64,000 nucleotides of DNA, from assembly GCF_022815725.1 (NCBI RefSeq), contig NZ_JALGRF010000017.1:1-64000 (forward strand). The letters run 5' to 3'. The notes under the pieces were generated by a model. It saw only the letters and a list, made by a program, of their open reading frames with translations, made no database searches and had not been told where the DNA came from. This document shows positions 18,546 through 26,011 of the stretch, in pieces. Position numbers and translations under genes: made by a program. The stretch is from Streptomyces sp. APSN-46.1 (GTDB taxonomy: Bacteria; Actinomycetota; Actinomycetes; Streptomycetales; Streptomycetaceae). Position 1 is the first letter of the stretch, and each line of letters starts with the position of its first letter.

Positions 18546-20260
18546 CGGCCACCGATACCAGAACGGCCGCTCCCGCCCCGGCCGACGGCGCGCCCGTGGC
18601 GCCGGCGAAGACCTCGGTGCTGCGCAGCGGCGCGGTCATGGCGGCCGGCTCGATCGTCTCCCGCGCCACCGGCTTCGTCCGCTCCGCCGTGGTCGTCGCC
18701 GCACTGGGTACCGGACTGCTCGGCGACGGCTACGCCGTCGCCAACACGGTCCCGAACATCCTGTACATGCTGCTCGTCGGCGGCGCCCTCAACGCCGTCT
18801 TCGTCCCCGAGCTGGTCAAGGCCGCCAAGGAACACAAGGACGGCGGCGCCGCGTACACCGACCGGCTGCTGACCGCCTGCACCGCGGCGCTCCTGGTGCT
18901 CACCGCCCTCGCCGTGCTCGCCGCACCGCTGATCATCTCCGCGTACACCCCCTATACCGGGGCCCAGGCGAGCACCACCGTGGCCCTGGCCCGCTACTGC
19001 CTCCCGCAGATCCTGTTCTACGGACTGTTCACGCTGCTGGGCCAGGTGCTCGGTGCCCGCGGCCGGTTCGGCGCGATGATGTGGACCCCGGTCCTCAACA
19101 ACCTCGTCATCATCGGCGTCTTCGGGCTCTTCCTCTACGTCTCGCACGATGCGGCGGCGGACGGCCTCACCGCCGCCGAGACCCGGCTGCTCGGCCTCGG
19201 CACCACCGCCGGCATCGTCATCCAGGCCCTCGCACTGATCCCCTCGCTGCGCGCTGCCGGCTTCCGCTGGCGCCCCCGCTTCGACTGGCGCGGCAGCGGC
19301 CTCGCCCGCCCGCTGCGCAACGCGGGCTGGCTCGTCATGCTCGTCCTCACCAACCAGATCGGCTACTGGGTCGTGACCCGGCTCTCCACCGCCACCGGGC
19401 AGCGCGCCATCGAGGCGGGCCTCGCGTCCGGCGCCGGATACACCGCCTACAGCAACGCCTATCAGCTGTGGATCGTCCCCCAGGGCATCATCACCGTCTC
19501 CCTGGTGACGGCCCTGATGCCCCGGATGAGTTCCGCCGCCGCCGACGGCGACCTCGGGGCGGTCCGCCGCGACGTCTCCTACGCGCTGCGCTCCAGCGCC
19601 GCCCTGGTCGTCCCCGCGGCCGCGCTCTTCGCCGCCCTCGCCCCCTGGGTGATGGGCGCCGTCTTCGGGTACGGGCGCACCACCGCCGCCGACGTCGGCC
19701 TGATGGCCGGCATGCTCATCGCCTTCGCCCCCGGCCTGATCGCCTTCTCCGGCCAGTACGTCCTCTCGCGCGGCTTCTACGCCCTCTCCGACACCCGCAC
19801 CCCGTTCTTCCTGAACCTGGTCATCGCCACCCTGAACGCCGGGCTCTCGGCGGCCGCCTACCTGCTGCTGCCCGCGCGCTGGGCGGTCACCGGCATGGCC
19901 GGCGCCTACTCCGTCGCGCTCTTCGCCGGCACGGCCGTCACCGCGTACGCCCTCTCCCGGCGCCTCGGCCCGCGCGCGGGCACCCGTAGCGAACAGCGGG
20001 CCACGGCCGCCGGCACCCATCTGCGGCTCGTGACCGCCTGCCTCCCGGCGGCCGCCGCCGGATACGCCGCCGCCCGCGCCGTCGAGGCCTTCGGCGACTT
20101 CGCCGCCGTCGCGGCGGGCACCGCGGCGATCGCCCTCGTCGTCGTTCTCCTCGCCAGGCCGCTGCGCCTGGTGGAAATCACCGATCTGCTGGACTCCCTG
20201 CGGCGCGCCGGACCTCGTGACACCGCCCTCGACGGGGCCGGCCGCGACACCCGGAGTTGA
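18542..20260 (+). CDS. murJ: MurJ/MviN-like lipid II flippase paralogue
   Basis: 572-residue polytopic membrane protein with about 14 hydrophobic helices. The first segment, SGAVMAAGSIVSRATGFVRSAVV, has the conserved Arg-containing first helix of MurJ, and NTVPNILYMLLVGGALNAVFVPEL is the diagnostic second region. MurJ moves undecaprenyl-linked peptidoglycan precursor across the membrane; Streptomyces usually carries its main, longer copy near the chromosome origin, so this is likely an additional, possibly specialised, copy. The C terminus is short and lacks the large cytoplasmic extension. GTG start overlaps a 20-codon upstream ORF. A specific role here is inference. Confidence 0.85.
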   Translation: MTATDTRTAAPAPADGAPVAPAKTSVLRSGAVMAAGSIVSRATGFVRSAVVVAALGTGLLGDGYAVANTVPNILYMLLVGGALNAVFVPELVKAAKEHKDGGAAYTDRLLTACTAALLVLTALAVLAAPLIISAYTPYTGAQASTTVALARYCLPQILFYGLFTLLGQVLGARGRFGAMMWTPVLNNLVIIGVFGLFLYVSHDAAADGLTAAETRLLGLGTTAGIVIQALALIPSLRAAGFRWRPRFDWRGSGLARPLRNAGWLVMLVLTNQIGYWVVTRLSTATGQRAIEAGLASGAGYTAYSNAYQLWIVPQGIITVSLVTALMPRMSSAAADGDLGAVRRDVSYALRSSAALVVPAAALFAALAPWVMGAVFGYGRTTAADVGLMAGMLIAFAPGLIAFSGQYVLSRGFYALSDTRTPFFLNLVIATLNAGLSAAAYLLLPARWAVTGMAGAYSVALFAGTAVTAYALSRRLGPRAGTRSEQRATAAGTHLRLVTACLPAAAAGYAAARAVEAFGDFAAVAAGTAAIALVVVLLARPLRLVEITDLLDSLRRAGPRDTALDGAGRDTRS

Positions 20261-20306
20261 TCGCGACCCCCTTGCGGCCGGCCCGCGCAGCCGTCACGGT
20301 GGCCCC

Positions 20307-21569
20307 ATGGACGACCTCGCCGCGGACCTCCCGGACGTCTTCGACCCCCGCCTCTACGCCGAGGGCATCCCGTACGAACGCTACCGGCGGCTGCGCGACA
20401 CGCACCCGGTGGCCTGGCAGGAGGAACCGGAGATCCTGGGCTGGCCCGCGGGCCCCGGCTTCTGGGCGGTCACCCGGCACGCCGATGTCGTGCGGGTCCT
20501 GCGCGACCACACCACGTACTCCTCCTGGCTCGGCGCCACCCAGATCCGCGACCCCGACCCGGCCGACCTGCCCTTCCTGCGGCGCACCATGCTCAACCAG
20601 GACCCGCCCGCCCACGGGCGGCTGCGCCGGCTGATCGCCCGCGCCTTCACGCCCGCCCGCGTCGACGCCTTCGCCGGCCGGGTGCGCGAGCGGGCCCGTA
20701 CCCTGCTCGCCGCCGCCCGTGACCGGGCCGAGGACGGCGCCGCCGACCTGGTCGCCGCCGTCACCGACGAGTACGCGCTGCTCAACCTGACCGACCTGCT
20801 GGGCGTTCCGGCCGCCGACCGGGGCCTGTTGCTGGAGTGGACCGTACGGGTCATCGGCTACCAGGATCCCGAGGACGCGCCCGCGCCCCCGCTCGGCCCC
20901 GACGGCAGACCCCTCAACCCGCGCTCCCCGGCGCTGCTGGGCGAGATGTTCGGGTACGCCCGCGAGCTGGCCGCGTACAAGCGGACGCACCCCGGCGACG
21001 ACGTGATGACCGCCCTCGCCCGGGCCGCACTGGACCCGGAAGAGCTGGAGATGTTCTTCTTCCTGCTCACCGTCGCGGGCAACGACACCGTACGCTCCGC
21101 CGCGCCCGGCGGCCTGCTCGCCCTGGCCCGGGACCCGGACGCCTACCGGCGGCTCGCCGACGGCCGGGCCCCGATGGACCGCGCCGTGGACGAACTCCTG
21201 CGCGTCCACCCGCCGGTGCTGAGCTTCCGCCGCACCGCCGCCCTCGACACCGAACTCGCCGGGCGGACGATCCGTGCGGGGGACAAGGTGGTGGTCTTCC
21301 ACGCCTCCGCCAACCACGACGAGCGCGTCTTCACCGACCCCGGGCGCCTCGACCTCGGCCGGGCGCCCAACCCGCACGTCTCCTTCGGTGAGGGGCCGCA
21401 CGTCTGCCTCGGCGCCCACTTCGCCCGGCTCCAGCTGCGCAGCCTCTACGAGGAGTGGCGCACGGCCATGCCCGTTCCCGAACTCGCCGGTCCGCCACGG
21501 CGCTTGGTGTCGAACTTCATCAACGGGATCACGCGGCTTCCGCTACGGGTGTCCGGGCCTGCCGGGTGA
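20307..21569 (+). CDS. Cytochrome P450
   Basis: 420 residues. Haem motif FGEGPHVCLGAH with axial Cys near residue 369. The I-helix carries AGNDT (about 285) in place of the commoner AG[GA][DE]T, as in CYP124/CYP125/terpene-alcohol-hydroxylating relatives. ERVFTDPGRLDL is the ERR-triad region. ATG at 20307 is the natural start. The stop lies inside the 3' end of the convergent gene, a 41-base overlap. No redox partner is adjacent and the substrate is unknown. Confidence 0.92.
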   Translation: MDDLAADLPDVFDPRLYAEGIPYERYRRLRDTHPVAWQEEPEILGWPAGPGFWAVTRHADVVRVLRDHTTYSSWLGATQIRDPDPADLPFLRRTMLNQDPPAHGRLRRLIARAFTPARVDAFAGRVRERARTLLAAARDRAEDGAADLVAAVTDEYALLNLTDLLGVPAADRGLLLEWTVRVIGYQDPEDAPAPPLGPDGRPLNPRSPALLGEMFGYARELAAYKRTHPGDDVMTALARAALDPEELEMFFFLLTVAGNDTVRSAAPGGLLALARDPDAYRRLADGRAPMDRAVDELLRVHPPVLSFRRTAALDTELAGRTIRAGDKVVVFHASANHDERVFTDPGRLDLGRAPNPHVSFGEGPHVCLGAHFARLQLRSLYEEWRTAMPVPELAGPPRRLVSNFINGITRLPLRVSGPAG

Positions 21570-22275
21570 CGTCCGCCACCAGCTCGGTCACGTCCGGGCC
21601 GTATGCGTCGGAGTTGATGACCTTCAGCAGGACGCAGAAGGAATCCCCGCCGTACGTGCGGGCCAGCGCTCGGTGCTGCTTGGCCAGATAACGGGCGGCG
21701 GCCTGGTTGCTGATGGCGGTCTGCCCCGACAGGAGGAACACGGGCCGGGTTCCCCGCCCGGTGGTCAGCCGTGCCAGCAGCACGTACTCCACCTGGCCCT
21801 TGACCCAGCGGTACGTCTCACCGCCGACGGTGATCGCTCCACGGTCCGGTACGGATTCGCTGTTGAAGATGACCCGCACCCCGGGGAGCATGGACGCGAG
21901 GTGCGCCACGGTCCGGGCGTTGGAGGAGGGCCCGCCGACGCAGAACTCGGCGCGCTCGCCGAACCCCTGACGGGCCCCGTCGTGGGTGACGATCTGCACG
22001 TTCGCCCCGCAGTCCTTGATCAGGGACGAGATCTCCAGCAGCGCGAACGCGTCGTTGCGGTGCAGCGACGAATCGGTTCCGCCCATCTGCCGGTTGACCA
22101 CGAACAGGCAGTCCGACCCGGTCGGCAGTCCGAAGAAGGCCTGCTTGCGGCGCAGGGCGCGGCGCCACAGATAGGTCCGGGAGAACCAGCCGAACCCGCC
22201 GCTGAAGGCGGTGGCTATCACCCCTAGCACGATGTTGCGCACGTCGTCGTTCACGCTGCGGATGGTAGCCGTCAC
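21529..22275 (-). CDS. Membrane-anchored protein of unknown function
   Basis: 248 residues. A hydrophobic segment (about 14-30, IVLGVIATAFSGGFGWF) followed by a basic stretch (RRALRRKQ) anchors it with the bulk in the cytoplasm by the positive-inside rule. The soluble part alternates strands and helices with Gly-rich turns (VVNRQMGGTDSSLHRND, FCVGGPSSNARTVAHL), reminiscent of a nucleotide- or sugar-binding Rossmann-like domain, but I recognise no family. GTG start supported by AGGAAGG four bases upstream. Its 3' end overlaps the P450 gene by 41 bases tail to tail. Confidence 0.72.
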   Translation of the reverse strand: MTATIRSVNDDVRNIVLGVIATAFSGGFGWFSRTYLWRRALRRKQAFFGLPTGSDCLFVVNRQMGGTDSSLHRNDAFALLEISSLIKDCGANVQIVTHDGARQGFGERAEFCVGGPSSNARTVAHLASMLPGVRVIFNSESVPDRGAITVGGETYRWVKGQVEYVLLARLTTGRGTRPVFLLSGQTAISNQAAARYLAKQHRALARTYGGDSFCVLLKVINSDAYGPDVTELVADVTRQARTPVAEAA

Positions 22276-22362
22276 GCGGCCTTCCTGACGCGGGAGGGGC
22301 CGTGAAGTTAGGCTGCGGCTCGCAGGTCTGACAGCCCGTCCAACCGCCGCTGGAGGAACCGG

Positions 22363-24162
22363 ATGCGTGGTCCCGCCGCACGTCAGTTAGCGCTCGTCGC
22401 CCTCGCCGGGGCACTCGTCACCACCGGGGCCGCGGCCCCGCCGTCCGGGAGCGCCACCCCGCCCAAGGTCCCCGTCGCCGCCGGGTACGGCGGGGCCGTC
22501 GCCAGCGTCGACGCCGACGCCTCGGCCGTCGGGATCGCCGTCCTGCGCTCCGGCGGGAACGCCGTGGACGCCGCCGTCGCCACCGCCGCCGCACTCGGGG
22601 TCACCGAGCCGTACTCGGCCGGCATCGGCGGAGGCGGATACTTCGTCTACTACGACGCCTCCTCCCGCCGGGTGCACACCATCGACGGCCGCGAGACCGC
22701 GCCGGCTTCGGCCACCGCCACCCTCTTCCAGGAGAACGGCGCCCCCATCCCCTTCGCCGAGGGCCAGACCAGCGGCCGCTCGGTCGGAGTCCCCGGCACG
22801 CCCGCCACCTGGACGAGCGCCCTCGACGCGTGGGGCACCCGCCCGCTGCGCGGGCTTCTCAAGCCCGCCGAGAAGCTGGCGCGCGACGGGTTCACCGTCG
22901 ATGCCACCTTCCGGGCCCAGACCGAGGCCAACGAGGCCCGGTTCAAGGACTTCCCGGACACCGCCGGGCTGTTCCTGCCGGGCGGGGCGCTGCCGGTGGT
23001 CGGCTCCACCTTCAAGAACCCGGACCTGGCCGCCACCTATGCCGAACTCGGCCGCAAGGGCACGGGCGCGCTCTACCGGGGCCCGATCGCCGAGGACATC
23101 GTCGAGGCCGTCCGCAAGCCCCCGGTGGACCCGGCCGCGACGCGCAACGTCCGCCCCGGCGATCTGACCACCCGCGACCTGCGCGCGTACGAGACCAAGC
23201 GGCAGGCTCCGACGCAGGTGAGCTACCGGGGCCTGGACGTCTACAGCATGGCGCCCTCGTCCTCCGGCGGCACCACCGTCGGCGAGGCGCTCAACATCCT
23301 GGAACGCACCGACGTGGGCTCCCTGTCCGAGGCGCAGTACCTGCACCGCTTCATCGAGGCCTCGCGGATCTCCTTCGCCGACCGCGGCCGCTGGGTCGGC
23401 GACCCCGCCGCCGAGAACGTGCCGACCCGGCAGCTCCTCTCCCAGCGGTACGCGGACTCGCGTGCCTGCCTCATCACGCCCGACCGGGCGCTGACCAGTC
23501 CGCTGGCACCCGGTGACCCGCACGACCCCGCGCCCTGCGCCACCACCGGCCAGGCCGCCCCGACCACGTACGAGGGGGAGAACACCACCCATCTGACGGT
23601 CGCCGACCGCTGGGGCAACGTGGTCTCGTACACCCTGACCATCGAGTCCACCGGTGGCAGCGCGATCACCGTCCCGGGGCGCGGCTTCCTGCTCAACAAC
23701 GAGCTGACCGACTTCTCGTTCGCGCCGGCGGCTCCCGGGGTCCCGGACCCGAACCTGCCCGGCCCCGGCAAGCGGCCCCGCTCGTCCATGTCCCCGACGA
23801 TCGTGCTGGACGATGGCCGGCCGGTCCTGGCCGTCGGGTCCCCGGGCGGCGCCACCATCATCACCACCGTCCTCCAGACCCTGATGGGCCACCTGGACCG
23901 GGGCCTGCCGCTGGTCGACGCCATCGCCGCGCCGCGCGCCAGCCAGCGCAACCAGACCACGACCGAGCTGGAGCCGGGCCTGTGGAACAGCCCGGTGCGC
24001 GCCGAGCTGGAGGCACTCGGCCAGGGCTTCCGGCAGAACCCGGAGATCGGCGCGGCCACCGGCGTCCAGCGGCTGCCGGACGGCCGCTGGCTGGCCGCGG
24101 CGGAGACCAGCCGGCGCGGCGGCGGCTCCGCGATGGTGGTCCGGCCGTACGGGAGGCCGTGA
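22363..24162 (+). CDS. ggt: Secreted gamma-glutamyltransferase
   Basis: 599 residues, precursor of the two-chain GGT that cleaves or transfers the gamma-glutamyl group of glutathione and related peptides. Signal peptide at 1-24, then the Ntn-hydrolase domain: GGxGYFVYYD (about 87), and autoprocessing site NTTHLTV with nucleophile Thr near 409; oxyanion Gly-Gly in GSPGGATI (about 495). Codon 9 is TTA (22387-22389), so efficient translation should need the bldA tRNA. Good GGAGGAACC ribosome site. Export suggests recovery of amino acids from extracellular glutathione-like compounds, linked to development. Confidence 0.92.
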   Translation: MRGPAARQLALVALAGALVTTGAAAPPSGSATPPKVPVAAGYGGAVASVDADASAVGIAVLRSGGNAVDAAVATAAALGVTEPYSAGIGGGGYFVYYDASSRRVHTIDGRETAPASATATLFQENGAPIPFAEGQTSGRSVGVPGTPATWTSALDAWGTRPLRGLLKPAEKLARDGFTVDATFRAQTEANEARFKDFPDTAGLFLPGGALPVVGSTFKNPDLAATYAELGRKGTGALYRGPIAEDIVEAVRKPPVDPAATRNVRPGDLTTRDLRAYETKRQAPTQVSYRGLDVYSMAPSSSGGTTVGEALNILERTDVGSLSEAQYLHRFIEASRISFADRGRWVGDPAAENVPTRQLLSQRYADSRACLITPDRALTSPLAPGDPHDPAPCATTGQAAPTTYEGENTTHLTVADRWGNVVSYTLTIESTGGSAITVPGRGFLLNNELTDFSFAPAAPGVPDPNLPGPGKRPRSSMSPTIVLDDGRPVLAVGSPGGATIITTVLQTLMGHLDRGLPLVDAIAAPRASQRNQTTTELEPGLWNSPVRAELEALGQGFRQNPEIGAATGVQRLPDGRWLAAAETSRRGGGSAMVVRPYGRP

Positions 24163-24178
24163 CCCTCCGGGAGACCGC

Positions 24179-24946
24179 TTAGAGAGCGGTGAGGATCCTC
24201 GGGCCGTCGGCGGTGATCGCGACCGTGTGCTCCGCGTGCGCGGCGCGGCTGCCGTCGATGGTCCGCAGGGTCCAGCCGTCCGCGTCGCACCGGTAGTCGT
24301 CCGTACCGCCCGCGATGACCATCGGCTCGATCGCGAGGACCATGCCGGGGCGCAGCTTCATGCCGCGCCCCGGCGGGCCCTCGTTGGGCACGCCAGGGTC
24401 CTCGTGCATGCTGCGGCCGATGCCGTGGCCGCCGAAGCCGTCCGGGATGCCGTATCCGGCGGTGCGGCAGACGGTGCCGACGGCGTGGGCGATGTCGCCG
24501 ATCCTGTTGCCGGGTACGGCGGCGGCGATCCCGGCCGCGAGGGCCGCCTCGGCGGTCTCGATCAGCCGCAGGTCGGCGGGGCGGGCCCGGCCGACGGTGA
24601 AGCTGACGGCCGCGTCGCCGACCCAGCCGCCCAGCTTCGCCCCGAAGTCGATGCTGACGAGGTCGCCGTCGCGCAGCCGGTGGCCGTCGGGGATGCCGTG
24701 CACGATCGCGTCGTTGACCGAGACGCAGATGACGGCGGGGAAGGGCACGGGCGCGAACTGCGGCCGGTATCCGAGGAAGGGCGAGCTCGCGCCGGCTTCC
24801 CGGAGCACGTCGCGGGCCACCTCGTCCAGGTCCAGCAGGGAGGTCCCGACGCGCGCGGCCCGCCGCGCGGCTGTCAGGGCGCGCGCGACCACCCGGCCCG
24901 CGGCGCGCATGTCGTCGATCGCCTGGTCTGTCTTCAGTTCCACCAT
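24179..24946 (-). CDS. map: Type I methionine aminopeptidase
   Basis: 255 residues. Removes the initiator Met from nascent proteins. Metal ligands are all visible: Asp in SIDFGA and GDAAVSF, His in GIGRSMHEDPGV, Glu in LAIEPM and Glu in HAEHTVAI; substrate His in DAIVHGIP. Lacks the N-terminal zinc finger or SH3-binding extension of some actinobacterial copies. Streptomyces usually has more than one MetAP; this one is not in the ribosomal protein cluster but is divergent from a small XRE regulator with 64 bases between, suggesting dedicated regulation. Confidence 0.92.
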   Translation of the reverse strand: MVELKTDQAIDDMRAAGRVVARALTAARRAARVGTSLLDLDEVARDVLREAGASSPFLGYRPQFAPVPFPAVICVSVNDAIVHGIPDGHRLRDGDLVSIDFGAKLGGWVGDAAVSFTVGRARPADLRLIETAEAALAAGIAAAVPGNRIGDIAHAVGTVCRTAGYGIPDGFGGHGIGRSMHEDPGVPNEGPPGRGMKLRPGMVLAIEPMVIAGGTDDYRCDADGWTLRTIDGSRAAHAEHTVAITADGPRILTAL

Positions 24947-24955
24947 GCCAATAAC

Positions 24956-24967
24956 TATACCGGTATA
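24956..24967. promoter_or_regulatory. Palindrome between map and XRE regulator
   Basis: TATACCGGTATA, a perfect 12-bp palindrome, lies ten bases upstream of the map start codon and 43 bases upstream of the regulator. A weaker related sequence (ACGGGATACTTAT) follows. In this otherwise GC-rich region it is a strong candidate for the binding site of the neighbouring XRE protein, covering the map promoter. Confidence 0.6.
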
Positions 24968-25010
24968 ACTGTAACGGGATACTTATCGGGTTCAGGGGTA
25001 GGATGGGGGC

Positions 25011-25262
25011 ATGGTCCGTACCCCTCTCACCCCCGAAGAGCGCGAGCGCGGCGAGCGGCTGGGCGCGCTGCTGCGCGAGTCCCGCGGCGGCCGCAGCATC
25101 GTCGAGGTCGCGGCGAGCGCCGGCCTGTCCCCCGAGACCCTGCGCAAGATCGAGACGGGCCGGGCGCCCACCCCCGCCTTCTTCACCGTCGCCGCCCTCG
25201 CCGAGGCGCTCGGCCTCTCGCTCGACGACGTGATGCGGCGCTGCGCCTTCGTGCCCGCCTGA
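25011..25262 (+). CDS. Small XRE-family helix-turn-helix regulator
   Basis: 83 residues made almost only of an HTH_3/XRE domain: RLGALLRESRGGRSIVEVAA, recognition helix AGLSPETLRKIETG, then TPAFFTVAALAEALGLSLDDV. It has no effector or dimerisation extension, like toxin-antitoxin and phage-type regulators. Divergent from the methionine aminopeptidase gene across the palindrome at 24956, so it probably controls that gene and itself. A hairpin terminator follows at 25308. Confidence 0.88.
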   Translation: MVRTPLTPEERERGERLGALLRESRGGRSIVEVAASAGLSPETLRKIETGRAPTPAFFTVAALAEALGLSLDDVMRRCAFVPA

Positions 25263-25307
25263 GCCGTACGCGCTCCGGTCCGGCGGCCGAGTGGCCGTCA
25301 AGGGCCT

Positions 25308-25338
25308 GCCGTTCGGGCGGGCCCGGCGCCCGAACGGC
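25308..25338 (+). terminator. Hairpin terminator after XRE gene
   Basis: Perfect 12-bp stem GCCGTTCGGGCG with its complement, 7-base loop GGCCCGG at 25320-25326, located 45 bases after the regulator stop. Confidence 0.75.
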
Positions 25339-25384
25339 CCCATCGGGGGTGCGAGGGCCCGGGATGCGGGGGAAGCGTGAAGGG

Positions 25385-25552
25385 GTGTCAGCCAAGAACG
25401 CAACGAAGCAACTCGGTATCGGACTCGTCGGCGCCCTCCTCGCGGGCGGCCTGCTGCTCGCGGCCTGGGACGCCCCCGAGGGGCGGCCCCGTGCCGGCGA
25501 GGAGCGGACCGGCGCGAAACCTCCGTATACGCGAGACCTGGGGGGACGGTGA
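25385..25552 (+). CDS. Possible 55-residue single-span membrane peptide
   Basis: GTG at 25385 preceded by a purine-rich stretch (GGGGGAAGCGTGAAGG). One hydrophobic segment (about residues 10-27, LGIGLVGALLAGGLLLAA) then a charged Pro/Arg/Glu tail. It reads like the many small membrane proteins of Streptomyces. No family recognised; it lies 33 bases upstream of the PPOX gene and may be co-transcribed. Confidence 0.45.
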   Translation: MSAKNATKQLGIGLVGALLAGGLLLAAWDAPEGRPRAGEERTGAKPPYTRDLGGR

Positions 25553-25585
25553 CCGGCTTCGGGCTCACTCACCTAGGGTCGGGGG

Positions 25586-25966
25586 ATGACGCTTGAGGAG
25601 CTCGGCAAGGCGCGGTACGTCAGTCTCACAACCTTCCGCAAGGACGGCACGCCGGTGGCGACCCCGGTGTGGGCGGCGGCGGAGGGCGGTGAGCTGTACG
25701 TCTGGACGCGCAGCGATTCGTGGAAGGTGAAGCGGATCCGCAACAACGGGCGGGTCACCGTCTCCGCGTGCGATGCGCGGGGGCGGGTGGCGGCGGGGGC
25801 GCCCGTGCTGGAAGCGGAGGCGCGGCTGCTGGACGAGGCGGGGCTGAAGCGGGTGCGCGGGCTGATGTCCCGCAAGTACCGCTGGCAGTTCTGGGCGGTG
25901 GATCTGCCCGCCGCGCTGGTGCGGCGGGGCGCGCGGCCGCACACGGGCATCGCCGTCAAGCTTTGA
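25586..25966 (+). CDS. PPOX-class (probably F420-dependent) oxidoreductase
   Basis: 126-residue split-barrel flavin/deazaflavin-binding protein. Opening ARYVSLTTFRKDGTPVATPVW and central WTRSDSWKVKRIRNNGRVTVSAC fit the actinobacterial PPOX group whose members (Rv2061c-like) use F420 or haem-type ligands rather than pyridoxamine phosphate. Full length for this short subfamily. Substrate unknown. Confidence 0.82.
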   Translation: MTLEELGKARYVSLTTFRKDGTPVATPVWAAAEGGELYVWTRSDSWKVKRIRNNGRVTVSACDARGRVAAGAPVLEAEARLLDEAGLKRVRGLMSRKYRWQFWAVDLPAALVRRGARPHTGIAVKL

Positions 25967-26011
25967 GACTCCCGTAGCCCGCCCGTAACACGGGTGCGGT
26001 CCAATGCGGTC

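Noticed and set aside
25385..25552. Toxin partner for the XRE regulator.
   Set aside because: The small membrane peptide lies beyond a terminator on the same strand and is not coupled to the regulator. A toxin-antitoxin pair would usually overlap or be within a few bases.
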